Assembly (NCBI GenBank): GCA_016787755.1
Contig: JAEUUA010000025.1
Coordinates: 1-64,000 of the forward strand
Length of the DNA stretch: 64,000 nt
Direction: 5' to 3'
Source: Cyclobacteriaceae bacterium
GTDB taxonomy: Bacteria; Bacteroidota; Bacteroidia; Cytophagales; Cyclobacteriaceae
Of the stretch, positions 17,201 to 24,839 are shown piece after piece. Every line of letters begins with the position of its first letter. The first letter of the stretch is position 1. The notes beneath the pieces are model-generated. The model saw nothing but the letters and a program-made list of their open reading frames with translations. It searched no databases and was not told the DNA's origin. A program made the translations under genes and the position numbers.

Positions 17201-17611
17201 CGCTTCTTGTTGTTCGGGGTGACTTAAGAAATAAGCACCCACTAATTTTCCATACCACCACCAATCGTACTCCGTATCGGCAGCTGCATGAATCCCTACA
17301 TAGCCGCCACCGGCCTGAATAAAACGCATGAATTCATTTTGCTCTGTCTGATTCAAGGCATCGCCTGTGGTACTTAAGAAAACTACTGCATTGTATTTTT
17401 TTAGATTGTCTTCGTTAAACACATCCGAAACAGAAGAGGTGTCTACTTCAAATCCTTTCTCTTGTCCCATTTTTAGAAAAGCTTCAGTTCCAACTTTAAT
17501 AGATTGATGATGATAGCCTTTGGTTTCTGTAAAAACCAGAATGCGTGGTTTATCCTGCGAACAGGAAACCAACATTATGAATGCGGCAATAACTAGCAGT
17601 AATTTTTTCAT
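14264..17611 (-). CDS. ThuA / PQQ-type sugar dehydrogenase / PKD / cytochrome c fusion lipoprotein
   Basis: A 1115-residue multidomain lipoprotein (signal ends Met-Leu-Val-Ser-Cys). Domains in order: a ThuA-like glutamine-amidotransferase fold at about 23-240 (Arg-Ile-Leu-Val-Phe-Thr-Glu-Thr-Lys-Gly, Gly-Ile-His-Ala-Ala-Ala-Asp-Thr); a six-bladed propeller of the glucose/sorbosone dehydrogenase type at about 255-690; a PKD domain at about 695-785 (Ser-Thr-Asp-Pro-Asp-Gly-Asp); a c-type cytochrome with haem motif Cys-Lys-Ser-Cys-His near 852; and a C-terminal CBM6-like beta domain at about 985-1115. ThuA is linked to trehalose/3-keto-sugar use in Rhizobium. The fusion suggests periplasmic sugar oxidation with electrons passed to haem. 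Confidence 0.87.
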   Translation of the reverse strand: MKKLLLVIAAFIMLVSCSQDKPRILVFTETKGYHHQSIKVGTEAFLKMGQEKGFEVDTSSVSDVFNEDNLKKYNAVVFLSTTGDALNQTEQNEFMRFIQAGGGYVGIHAAADTEYDWWWYGKLVGAYFLSHPEQQEAKFIKVAPFGNGTELPAEWVRKDELYNYKKISPDINVLYKLDETSYKGGENGDYHPIAWYHDFDGGRSFYTGMGHTDESFVDPLYLDHVYQGLVYAMGKSKPDFSKAHAKKVPETNRFTKVVLGYNFDEPTEMTMLSDGRIIFIERKGAVKLYDPKTDSISLINTFNVWTKFEDGMLGITTDPDFDTNQWVYIYYSHPEKSANVLSRFVFDGNKIDQSSEKIMLEVNTQRDQCCHTGGSLTFGPGKNLFLSTGDNTSPFESDGYSPADERAGRSPFDALKSSGNTNDLRGKILRIHPEADATYTIPEGNLFPKGEEKTRPEIYVMGNRNPYRISVDQKTGFLYWGEVGPDAANDDPDRGPRGYDEVNQAQKAGNFGWPLFVGGNYAYGKHDFENKTTGAKHDVNNPINSSPNNTGKTILPAVSAPFIWYPYAESPDFPLMKTGGRNAMAGPVYYSENYKGIATAYPDYFDGKLIAYDWMRNWMRLITMNEKGAIMDIEPFLDGIQFNNTIDMAFGPDGKLYTLEYGTKWFARNMDARLSRIDFNGGNRPPVASLTANKVSGALPLQVNFSASESTDPDGDAVTYGLEISGAAVASTNNTDFSFTFDKPGIYHPTLTVTDSNGTTSRTEITIIAGNEPPAIDIAITGNSTYFIPGSSADYKITVTDNEDGSTTDGKIAAGRVLATLDFHPQGYDMTKVAQGHQRSELPGKLLMAESDCKSCHLIDQKSAGPSYRDVAIKYAKDVKAIDLLSDKILNGGSGVWGEVAMAAHPQLTKAQTTQMVEYILSLAKEEKVKSLPLSGKANFAQVLPPGPAPTAAYVLTVTYEDTGANGMPSLATTKQFVFKSPVISMADATDLKGGLIKSSAAGFNFLDNVKHNSSATFKDVDLTGVTRLNLTTTEMGSAMGGEIEVWLDSTEGTKMGTVSFANAPKIEVQSGIFAKPSGISIKPVSGKHNLILVFKNDKAGDQNLFIFGQLSLSK

Positions 17612-17642
17612 GACGCGTAGGAACCTCGTTGAGGTATAACAA

Positions 17643-18362
17643 TTATTTTAATTCTTTGATCTTGATGTTTCGATAGGAAACCATGTCGCCATGATCCTGT
17701 AAATCAATTCGTCCTTTTGTAAATTTTCCAAAGTCTGGCATCGTTTTGAATTTACTTCCTGCTACCATTTCACTCCAGGCAGGGGTACCCATTTCAAACT
17801 CAACAGTTTTAATTCCATTGAGCCAAAATGTATAATGCCCTTTATTCGCAATTAATTTTGCCTGATTCCATTCACCTGCTGGTTTTACAGTTTCAGTAGA
17901 GCAGGAAATCAAGTCGTATAAATCACCCGCGCGATGCTTACTTATTTTTGCATCCGGGTGACAGGCATTATCCAATACCTGCATTTCTGGACCAGTCTGG
18001 TAGCTGGCTGTATAGGCCTTACCTTCCTGAACATTAAAAATTATTCCGCTATTACCACACGCTTGAATTTTCCAATCAATGGAAAGCTCATAGTTTTCGT
18101 ATTCACCAACGGTAACAATATCACCAGCAGGAAGTCGCTTTCCATTCACTTTGGTTGTATCAAGGTAGAGTGATCCATTAGCCACTTTCCATCCAGGATT
18201 GATTTTATCGCTATTGAAATTGCGCCAGCCTTTCGTTGACGTTCCATCGAAAAGCAACTTCCAACCGTCTTTCTTTTCCTGCGCGGTTAATGTATTTTCT
18301 TTTTGGCCAAAGGTTGCTACCGCAAAAAATGACAACGCGAATACTACCAAGTATCGTTTCAT
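17643..18362 (-). CDS. DUF1080 (3-keto-disaccharide hydrolase-type) secreted protein
   Basis: 239 residues when started at the ATG at 18362, which begins a signal peptide (Met-Lys-Arg-Tyr, hydrophobic core, Thr-Phe-Gly-Gln). The longer in-frame start at 18419 would overlap the upstream cytochrome gene by 56 bp and hide the signal. The body shows the DUF1080 concanavalin-like pattern: Asp-Gly-Trp-Lys-Leu-Leu-Phe-Asp-Gly at the start, Gly-Asn-Ser-Gly-Ile near the middle, Pro-Glu-Met-Gln-Val-Leu-Asp, and an end of Gly-Arg-Ile-Asp-Leu-Gln-Asp-His-Gly. Family members hydrolyse 3-keto-glycosides made by Gfo/Idh-type dehydrogenases; one is encoded in the same run. Confidence 0.87.
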   Translation of the reverse strand: MKRYLVVFALSFFAVATFGQKENTLTAQEKKDGWKLLFDGTSTKGWRNFNSDKINPGWKVANGSLYLDTTKVNGKRLPAGDIVTVGEYENYELSIDWKIQACGNSGIIFNVQEGKAYTASYQTGPEMQVLDNACHPDAKISKHRAGDLYDLISCSTETVKPAGEWNQAKLIANKGHYTFWLNGIKTVEFEMGTPAWSEMVAGSKFKTMPDFGKFTKGRIDLQDHGDMVSYRNIKIKELK

Positions 18363-18363
18363 C

Positions 18364-18774
18364 TTAATGTTCTTTTTCACCATCCAATGACAATACATAG
18401 CGAGCCATTTTTTCAGCATCCGCTTGAGAAATATCAGGATGGGGACTCATTGGAATTTCGCCCCATACACCACTACCACCATTGATGATCTTTCCGGCAA
18501 GCAACGTGACGGTGGCTTGTGTGAAGTCATACTTCTTAGCAACATCGGTATGGGATGGACCAATTAATTTATTGGTCGCATGATGACATGTTTTGCAATC
18601 ACTTGCTTTCACCAACGACTCACCTTGTGTGATTACATCCACAGAAGCTATTGCCTGCCCACTTTCATCAGGTGTGCCATAATCTTCCGTAACCGTCTCA
18701 TTTTTTTTAGATCCGCAAGCTGCCAGCGTTAGGGCAAAAGCAGTGATTAAACCAATTGATTGTAACTTTTTCAT
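18364..18774 (-). CDS. c-type cytochrome lipoprotein
   Basis: A 136-residue lipoprotein (signal ends Thr-Leu-Ala-Ala-Cys-Gly) with a single class I cytochrome c domain. The haem motif Cys-Lys-Thr-Cys-His is near residue 60. The distal Met is likely in Ile-Pro-Met-Ser-Pro-His-Pro, after the conserved Gly-Gly-Ser-Gly-Val-Trp-Gly. The domain closely resembles the cytochrome module inside the fusion protein two genes downstream. It may accept electrons from that dehydrogenase or from the exported TIM-barrel pathway. It is separated by one base from the DUF1080 start. Confidence 0.88.
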   Translation of the reverse strand: MKKLQSIGLITAFALTLAACGSKKNETVTEDYGTPDESGQAIASVDVITQGESLVKASDCKTCHHATNKLIGPSHTDVAKKYDFTQATVTLLAGKIINGGSGVWGEIPMSPHPDISQADAEKMARYVLSLDGEKEH

Positions 18775-18791
18775 AGTATTCTTTTATTATT

Positions 18792-19850
18792 TCATTTAGT
18801 TAAGCCTAGTACTTTTTTATTGAGGGTTGGGTTTTTCCCTGTGGATGCAAAATCATCAAATGCTTTTTCAGTTACCCGAATGATATGATCTTTAATAAAC
18901 GGTGCCCCTTCTTCAGCTCCTTGTTCGGGATGTTTAATGCAGCACTCCCACTCCAACACAGCCCACCCTTTATAGTTGTACTGCGCCAGCTTTGAAAAGA
19001 TTGATTGAAAATCAACCTGACCATCCCCTAAAGAACGGAAACGACCGGGACGATCAACCCAATCCTGAAAGCCACCATATACCCCGCTCTTTCCGGTAGG
19101 ATTAAACTCAGCATCCTTCACATGAAACATTTTGATAAAGGAATGATAGAAATCTATGTACTGCAAGTAGTCAAGTTGTTGTAACACAAAGTGACTTGGA
19201 TCATATAAAATATTCGCACGAGTATGCTTACCTGTTGCTTCCCAGAATCGTTCGAATGTAATTCCATCATGCAAGTCTTCCCCTGGATGAATTTCATAAC
19301 ACACATCCACGCCTACTTTGTCAAAAGCATTTAAGATCGGAAGCCAACGTTTTGCTAATTCTTTAAATCCATCTTCCACTAAACCCGCAGGTCGTTGTGG
19401 CCACGGATAAACGGTATGCCACATCAACGCTCCTGAAAAAGTAGCATGTGCATTCAATCCTAAATTCTTACTTGCCCTTGCGGCTAACTTCAATTGATCA
19501 ACGGCCCAGGCAGTACGTTCTTTTGGTTTACCATGCACCGACTTAGGTGCAAAGCCATCAAACATTACATCATACGCTGGATGCACGGCTACCAACTGAC
19601 CTTGCAAGTGAGTTGATAATTCTGTGATTTGCAGTCCGCACGATTCCACCGTTTCTTTCAACTCCGCAGCATAGTCTTTACTCTCCGCTGTTTTCTTCAA
19701 ATCAATGCACCGACTATCCCAGGTGGGAATCTGCACACCTACATAACCAAGTGATGCTGCCCATTTACATATCGATTTAAGATTATTGAACGGTGGCTCA
19801 TCACCCATGAACTGAGCCAAAAAAATTCCGGGTCCTTTTAGTGTCTGCAT
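18792..19850 (-). CDS. Sugar phosphate isomerase/epimerase (cytosolic TIM barrel)
   Basis: A 352-residue protein with no signal peptide and the xylose-isomerase-like barrel. Landmarks are Gly-Val-Gln-Ile-Pro-Thr-Trp-Asp near residue 40, Tyr-Glu-Ile-His-Pro-Gly-Glu-Asp-Leu-His-Asp (metal ligands) near 206, Asp-Pro-Ser-His near 238, Phe-His-Val-Lys-Asp-Ala-Glu near 262 and Val-Leu-Glu-Trp-Glu-Cys near 315. It follows the Gfo/Idh gene by 3 bp, a pairing repeated across Bacteroidota. It probably isomerises or opens the keto-sugar made by that oxidoreductase; the exact substrate is not readable. Confidence 0.85.
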   Translation of the reverse strand: MQTLKGPGIFLAQFMGDEPPFNNLKSICKWAASLGYVGVQIPTWDSRCIDLKKTAESKDYAAELKETVESCGLQITELSTHLQGQLVAVHPAYDVMFDGFAPKSVHGKPKERTAWAVDQLKLAARASKNLGLNAHATFSGALMWHTVYPWPQRPAGLVEDGFKELAKRWLPILNAFDKVGVDVCYEIHPGEDLHDGITFERFWEATGKHTRANILYDPSHFVLQQLDYLQYIDFYHSFIKMFHVKDAEFNPTGKSGVYGGFQDWVDRPGRFRSLGDGQVDFQSIFSKLAQYNYKGWAVLEWECCIKHPEQGAEEGAPFIKDHIIRVTEKAFDDFASTGKNPTLNKKVLGLTK

Positions 19851-19853
19851 AGC

Positions 19854-21011
19854 TTATATTGTAAAGGGAGTCCATTTTTCTTTACTCTGTCCGCTCTTCA
19901 CCACATTATCAATGAAGGCCATTCCCCGAATTCCATCTTCCACCGATGGGAAGTCAACCAACTCAGGCACTTTCTTTCCATCAATTCGAGCAGATAATGC
20001 AAAGGCAAAATTGCGATAGAGGTTTGCAAATGCTTCGAGATATCCTTCCGGGTGACCGGCCGGAGTACGCGCATTAAATGCTGACTCAGCACCCACAAAT
20101 CCGTTGGTTCCAGCCCGCAATATCTGAGTAGGCTTATCAAGCCATTTCACCAGCAACGTATTGGGTTCTTGTTGTGCCCATTCCAACCCACCGTTCTCAC
20201 CATATACTCTAACCTTAAGGGCATTTTCTTCTCCGGCTGCCACTTGCGAAGCCATCAACACACCGGCTGCACCATTATCAAATTTCAAAAGCACATTGCC
20301 ATCATCGTCTAATGCACGGCCTGGAACAATTGCATTCAAGTCGGCACAGAGATGGGTAATTTTTAACCCTGTGATAAATTCCGCAAGATGAGCGGCATGG
20401 GTACCGATGTCGCCCATTGCACCAGCCTTCCCTGATTTTTTAGGATCCGTTCGCCACGCTGCCTGCGCATTGCCTTCCCGCTCACTCATTTTACTTAGCC
20501 AGCCTTGCGGATATTCCACATATATTTTGCGAATTTTCCCGAACACGCCTTCTTTCACCATGGTACGTGCCTGACGTACCATCGGGTAACCTGAATAGGT
20601 ATGTGTAAGCAGCAACAATAAACCAGTCTCCTGAACTTTCTTCTTTAATTGTTGAGCCTCATCTAATGTAAAAGTGATTGGCTTTTCAATCACCACATGG
20701 AATCCTTTTTCAAGGGCCAACATGGCCGGTGCATAGTGTGCAAAGTTTGGAGTAACGATGGTTACAAAATCAATTCTTCGGTCGGCAGGAAGTTTACTCT
20801 CCTTCTCAATCATTTCCTCATAGGTAGTGTAGATGCGATCTTCCTCAAAGAACAACATCTTGCCACTTTCCCTGGCAACTTCTGGATTAATACTAAGAGC
20901 TCCGGCCACTATTTCAATGAGTCCGTCCATGTTGGCAGCAAGTCGGTGTATTGATCCTATAAAGGCATCTTTACCACCACCAACCATGCCCATGCGTAAT
21001 TTTCTGTTCAT
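19854..21011 (-). CDS. Gfo/Idh/MocA family oxidoreductase
   Basis: A 385-residue NAD(P)-dependent dehydrogenase. The Rossmann start Met-Gly-Met-Val-Gly-Gly-Gly is at residues 7-13. Glu-Lys-Pro, with the Lys conserved for catalysis, is near 110 (Val-Val-Ile-Glu-Lys-Pro-Ile-Thr). The substrate domain carries Gly-Asp-Ile-Gly-Thr-His-Ala-Ala-His near 200, including the active-site His. This family includes ThuB and gut 3-keto-glucoside dehydrogenases that oxidise C3 of glycosides. It leads the minus-strand run and has a LacI-like palindrome 62 bp upstream. Confidence 0.92.
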   Translation of the reverse strand: MNRKLRMGMVGGGKDAFIGSIHRLAANMDGLIEIVAGALSINPEVARESGKMLFFEEDRIYTTYEEMIEKESKLPADRRIDFVTIVTPNFAHYAPAMLALEKGFHVVIEKPITFTLDEAQQLKKKVQETGLLLLLTHTYSGYPMVRQARTMVKEGVFGKIRKIYVEYPQGWLSKMSEREGNAQAAWRTDPKKSGKAGAMGDIGTHAAHLAEFITGLKITHLCADLNAIVPGRALDDDGNVLLKFDNGAAGVLMASQVAAGEENALKVRVYGENGGLEWAQQEPNTLLVKWLDKPTQILRAGTNGFVGAESAFNARTPAGHPEGYLEAFANLYRNFAFALSARIDGKKVPELVDFPSVEDGIRGMAFIDNVVKSGQSKEKWTPFTI

Positions 21012-21072
21012 GCTTTTAAGGGTTGTTTTGTAAGGTTAGAATGTAGATCGTAAAATAATCAAATTTCTTTAG

Positions 21073-21086
21073 CGGAAACGATTGCG
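21073..21086. promoter_or_regulatory. Candidate LacI-family operator before the Gfo/Idh gene
   Basis: CGGAAACGATTGCG matches the LacI/GalR consensus TGNAANCGNTTNCA at 10 of 12 fixed positions and has the diagnostic central CG. It lies in the gap between the xylA stop and the oxidoreductase start. No LacI-type regulator gene lies in the window. Confidence 0.4.
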
Positions 21087-21102
21087 TTAATTTTAAATGG
21101 TG

Positions 21103-22431
21103 TTAAATAAACTTGTTAAGCAGGTTTTCGAAATACTCCTGCTTGCCACTTATTTGCTCAGGCTCACCATTCTTTATAGCAAGTTTTCGCAAGGCATCTA
21201 AACTCAGGCCTCCCCGCTCAAACTTTCTTCCATTTCCGGAATTAAAAGAAGCATACCGCTCTTTCCTCATCTCAAGAAACTCCCCATCCTCTAATATGGC
21301 CTGAGCAGCCAACAAGGCTTTAGCAAATACATCCATGCCACCAATGTGCGCATAGAAAATATCGGCTAAGTCAGTGGAGGTTCTTCTTGTTTTGGCATCA
21401 AAGTTTACTCCGCCCGTTTTAAGACCACCCGCCTGCAAAATCACCAACATGGCTTCAGTAATTTCATACACGTTGTTTGGAAACTGATCGGTATCCCATC
21501 CATTTTGGTTGTCGCCTCTATTTGCATCAATGCTGCCCAACACACCGGCATCCGCAGCAACTTGTAACTCATGATCGAAGGTGTGACTTGCTAACGTAGC
21601 ATGGTTTACTTCAATGTTCAATTTGAAATCATCCATCAAATCATATTGCCGCAAAAATGAAAGACAGGTTGCTGCATCAAAATCGTATTGATGTTTGGTT
21701 GGCTCCATTGGTTTCGGCTCGATATAGAATGAACCTTTAAAACCATTTCTTCTTCCGTAATCACGGGCAGTATGCAGGAACTGAGCGAGGTGTTCTTGCT
21801 CACGTTTCATGTTCGTATTTAATAGCGACAGGTAGCCTTCTCTTCCACCCCAGAAGGTATAGCCGCTACCACCCAATTCGATGGTCGCATCGATTGCATT
21901 TTTTACTTGAAGTCCAGCATGACACACAACATTAAAGTCGGGATTGGTTGCTGCTCCATTCATATAGCGCGGATTGGAAAACAGGTTAGCTGTTCCCCAT
22001 AATAATTTCACCCCGGAAGCTTTTTGCTTTTCCTTCGCGTACGCAACAATTTTCCTTAACCTGGTTTCACTTTCCTTTAATGTAGGTGCTTCTTCAACTA
22101 AATCGTAGTCATGGAAACAATAGTAAGGCGCACCAATCTTGGTGATGAATTCAAATGCCGCATCCATTTTATCATAGGCACGTTGCATGGGGTCACTACT
22201 GGTTGACCATGGGAAGTTTTTTGTTCCGGCTCCGAAAGGATCGCCTCCATTACCACAGAAGGTATGCCAATAGGCAATGGCAAAACGAAGGTGTTCCTCC
22301 ATGGTTTTCTTGCCTACTTTTTTTTTTGGATTGTAGAACTTAAAGGCTAACGGATTGTCTGATTCTTTGCCTTCAAACCTGATAGCACGAATACCTTTAA
22401 AGTATTCCTTTTTTCCTTTCGTGATTTTCAT
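21103..22431 (-). CDS. xylA: Xylose isomerase
   Basis: A 442-residue class II xylose isomerase that converts D-xylose to D-xylulose in the cytosol. The signature Tyr-Trp-His-Thr-Phe-Cys-Gly-Asn-Gly-Gly-Asp-Pro-Phe-Gly lies near residues 50-63. The metal and catalytic residues are in Phe-Tyr-Ile-Glu-Pro-Lys-Pro-Met-Glu-Pro-Thr-Lys-His near 234, Asn-Ile-Glu-Val-Asn-His-Ala-Thr near 270, and Gly-Ser-Ile-Asp-Ala-Asn-Arg-Gly-Asp near 300. Length is typical for the class II type. It follows xylB by 46 bp on the same strand. Confidence 0.97.
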   Translation of the reverse strand: MKITKGKKEYFKGIRAIRFEGKESDNPLAFKFYNPKKKVGKKTMEEHLRFAIAYWHTFCGNGGDPFGAGTKNFPWSTSSDPMQRAYDKMDAAFEFITKIGAPYYCFHDYDLVEEAPTLKESETRLRKIVAYAKEKQKASGVKLLWGTANLFSNPRYMNGAATNPDFNVVCHAGLQVKNAIDATIELGGSGYTFWGGREGYLSLLNTNMKREQEHLAQFLHTARDYGRRNGFKGSFYIEPKPMEPTKHQYDFDAATCLSFLRQYDLMDDFKLNIEVNHATLASHTFDHELQVAADAGVLGSIDANRGDNQNGWDTDQFPNNVYEITEAMLVILQAGGLKTGGVNFDAKTRRTSTDLADIFYAHIGGMDVFAKALLAAQAILEDGEFLEMRKERYASFNSGNGRKFERGGLSLDALRKLAIKNGEPEQISGKQEYFENLLNKFI

Positions 22432-22461
22432 ACGCAGTGAATTAAAATTTATAAAATTACA

Positions 22462-22479
22462 GCCACAGATTCACTGATT
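22462..22479. repeat. Copy of an interspersed repeat half-site
   Basis: GCCACAGATTCACTGATT overlaps the xylB stop codon and is identical over 18 bases to 26068-26085, where the element is complete as an inverted repeat. Only one arm is present here. Confidence 0.5.
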
Positions 22480-23980
22480 ACTCGTGAAGCTGTTTGGTTA
22501 ATATTTCCTTCCATTTCAGATACGTCTCATCATATTGGGCTGACAATATTTTGTCAGGTGATTCCTCATAAAGTCTGTTCAATCCCTTAAAAGCTTCTTC
22601 AAAAGAAGAATAAATACCAGCACCTACTCCGGCACCCAGGGCAGCTCCTTTCGAACCATCGGTGTCATATAATTCCAACGGTACCCCAATGGTATTCACA
22701 AATGCTCTTCTGAACACCGGACTTAAAAACATATTGGCATGGCCCGCCCGTATCACTTTTGAGGTGAGACCCATCGCTTGTAAAATCTCAAACCCGTACT
22801 TTAAGGCAAATACAATTCCTTCCTGAGCTGCTCTTAAAATGTGAGCCTGATTGTGTTGATTAAAATCCAACCCATGCCACGAAGCGTTAATAATCTTATT
22901 CTCAAGAATACGCTCTGCTCCGTTGCCAAAAGGCAACATCAAAAGACCTTCTGCACCCACCGGAACCTTTTCAGCAAAGTCATTCATTTGTTGGTAATCT
23001 AACAGTTGGTTACTGCTTCGTAAAATCTTGCGTAGCCAACTGTTTAAGATGCCCGTCCCGTTCACGCAAAGTAACACGCCATTTCGCTTTTCGGTTGGCT
23101 TATTACTCACATGAATAAAGGTGTTTACCCTCGATTTAACATCATACGAGTTGCTATCTGTTACACCATAAATCACACCGCTGGTACCAGCCGTAGCAGC
23201 TGTTTCATCTTTATTTATCACATTAAGTGAAAAGGCATTATTAGGCTGATCTCCAGCACGATAAGAAATGACTGTTCCAGCTTTTAGTCCGGTCTCTTCA
23301 GCTGCCTTTGCGGTCAGTTTTCCTTGTTCTGAGAACACAGGTTTTACCTCAGCCAATAACGACTTATCGATGCCGTATTGCTTGAGTAATGAGTCTGCAA
23401 TGCCGCCTTCTTTATAGTCCCAAAAAATACCTTCCGAAAGCCCGGTATCCGTTGTTACAATTTCGCCCGAGAGTTTGTATGCGATGTAATCTCCGGGCAA
23501 CATAATCTTGTAGATGCGTGCATAAACTTCAGGCTCGTTTTCTTTAACCCATTTTAATTTGGAGGCTGTGAAATTTCCGGGTGAATTCAAAAAATGAGTA
23601 AGGCAGTGCTTCTCACCTAATGCCTTAAGTGCTTTTTCACCTTCGCCTACTGCCCTACTATCGCACCAGATAATAGAAGGTCGCACTGGCTTACCGTCCT
23701 TATCAATAGCCACCAAGCCATGCATTTGGTAAGCAATACCAATTGCTTTTATGGTCTCTGCATTAACTCCTGATTTGCTCAAACATAAATGGATACTTTT
23801 CACCACGTGCTCCCACCAACCCTCAGGATGTTGCTCAGCCCACCCTGCTTGTGGTGCCAGCATTTCCATCTCTTCTTTGGGAGACTGAGCAGAAGCAATT
23901 GCTTTCCCTGTATCCACCGCAACCAGCGTTGCTTTTACGGACGAACTTCCAATATCCAGCCCTAATAGAAATCTCTGCAT
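22478..23980 (-). CDS. xylB: Xylulokinase
   Basis: A 500-residue FGGY-family kinase that phosphorylates D-xylulose to xylulose 5-phosphate for the pentose phosphate pathway. The ATG at 23980 gives Met-Gln-Arg-Phe-Leu-Leu-Gly-Leu-Asp-Ile-Gly-Ser-Ser-Ser, the expected start; an in-frame TTG six codons upstream was rejected. Other marks are Tyr-Gln-Met-His-Gly-Leu-Val near residue 84 (substrate), Gly-Asp-Tyr-Ile-Ala-Tyr-Lys-Leu-Ser-Gly near 165, and the FGGY C-terminal signature region with Gly-Leu-Thr-Ser-Lys-Val-Ile-Arg-Ala-Gly. It has a -7 box at 23996-24003 and is divergent from the Nudix regulator. Confidence 0.95.
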   Translation of the reverse strand: MQRFLLGLDIGSSSVKATLVAVDTGKAIASAQSPKEEMEMLAPQAGWAEQHPEGWWEHVVKSIHLCLSKSGVNAETIKAIGIAYQMHGLVAIDKDGKPVRPSIIWCDSRAVGEGEKALKALGEKHCLTHFLNSPGNFTASKLKWVKENEPEVYARIYKIMLPGDYIAYKLSGEIVTTDTGLSEGIFWDYKEGGIADSLLKQYGIDKSLLAEVKPVFSEQGKLTAKAAEETGLKAGTVISYRAGDQPNNAFSLNVINKDETAATAGTSGVIYGVTDSNSYDVKSRVNTFIHVSNKPTEKRNGVLLCVNGTGILNSWLRKILRSSNQLLDYQQMNDFAEKVPVGAEGLLMLPFGNGAERILENKIINASWHGLDFNQHNQAHILRAAQEGIVFALKYGFEILQAMGLTSKVIRAGHANMFLSPVFRRAFVNTIGVPLELYDTDGSKGAALGAGVGAGIYSSFEEAFKGLNRLYEESPDKILSAQYDETYLKWKEILTKQLHE

Positions 23981-23995
23981 GGGATTAAATTGTTT

Positions 23996-24028
23996 CAAAA
24001 GTATTTACTTATAGTCAAAATGACCATA
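23996..24028 (-). promoter_or_regulatory. xylB promoter box and regulator palindrome
   Basis: On the minus strand TACTTTTG (23996-24003) matches TAnnTTTG, 16 bp before the xylB ATG. Directly upstream, TATAGTCA (24010-24017), a spacer AAA and TGACCATA (24021-24028) form an 8-bp inverted repeat with one mismatch. It occupies the spacer to -33 region. This is where a repressor would block xylB, and it is shared with the divergent regulator gene. Confidence 0.5.
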
Positions 24029-24047
24029 TATTAGCCAACATTCTTTT

Positions 24048-24740
24048 ATGGGTAAACCGCGTGCAGATTCAATAATCGATGCATTGTCCATTGACTGCCT
24101 GATATTTGGGTTTAAGAATGGCCGGCTGGACATCTTATTGGTGAAACATGCCACTGGAATAAGTAAAGGCAAATGGGCTTTACCGGGTGGATGGATTACC
24201 TATGGAGAAAGTGTGGATTCTGCTGCCAACCGGATCTTAAAATCCCTCACAGGGATCAGTAACATTTACCTGGAGCAATTAAAAACCTTTGGTGAGCCCG
24301 ATCGGTATCCAACCAAACGTGTAATAACGATCGCCTATTTTGCACTTGTTAATGAGGAGCACTACTCACTCATTCCAGGGTTCACCGCATCCGATGCACA
24401 GTGGTTTAATATTCATGAGGTTCCTAAACTTCCCTATGACCACGCAAGTATTTTGACCTATGGGTTCAATCATCTAAAACATAAAGTGCGACACGAACCG
24501 ATTGGATTTAACCTACTCCCTGAAAAATTTACCCTGCTTCGGCTTCAAGAGTTATATGAAGCTATCCTGGAAACCCAATTGGATAAATCCAACTTCCGGA
24601 GAAAGCTTTCGAAGATGAAGTTGTTGAAGGAGTGCCACGAAAAGCAAAAGGATGTATCCCACCGGGCGGCAGCTCTGTTCCGATTCGACAAACAGGTGTA
24701 TGATCAACTGAAAAGAGATGGAATTGCTTTTGAATTATAA
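24048..24740 (+). CDS. Nudix-like transcriptional regulator of pentose genes (NrtR/AraR type)
   Basis: A 230-residue protein with an N-terminal Nudix fold (about 10-145) and a C-terminal winged-helix DNA-binding domain (about 155-230, Leu-Arg-Leu-Gln-Glu-Leu-Tyr-Glu-Ala and Asn-Phe-Arg-Arg-Lys-Leu). The Nudix box keeps Gly-x5-Glu and Arg but replaces the REUxEE glutamates with Ile, Ser and Leu, so pyrophosphohydrolase activity is unlikely. This fits the sugar-sensing Nudix regulators of Bacteroidetes such as the arabinose regulator AraR. It is divergent from xylB with a palindrome between them, so control of xylBA is inferred. Confidence 0.85.
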   Translation: MGKPRADSIIDALSIDCLIFGFKNGRLDILLVKHATGISKGKWALPGGWITYGESVDSAANRILKSLTGISNIYLEQLKTFGEPDRYPTKRVITIAYFALVNEEHYSLIPGFTASDAQWFNIHEVPKLPYDHASILTYGFNHLKHKVRHEPIGFNLLPEKFTLLRLQELYEAILETQLDKSNFRRKLSKMKLLKECHEKQKDVSHRAAALFRFDKQVYDQLKRDGIAFEL

Positions 24741-24763
24741 CAACTTATTTTTTTGCTTTTTAC

Positions 24764-24777
24764 ATCAAACGTTTGCA
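24764..24777. promoter_or_regulatory. Candidate LacI-family operator before the MFS gene
   Basis: ATCAAACGTTTGCA contains the perfect palindrome CAAACGTTTG and matches TGNAANCGNTTNCA at 10 of 12 fixed positions. It sits 63 bp upstream of the sugar MFS start. It resembles the site at 21073-21086. Confidence 0.4.
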
Positions 24778-24839
24778 ATAAATCGATTTTCCTTTCATAT
24801 TTCATAACCTAAAAATCAAACCTAAAAGCACATATACAT

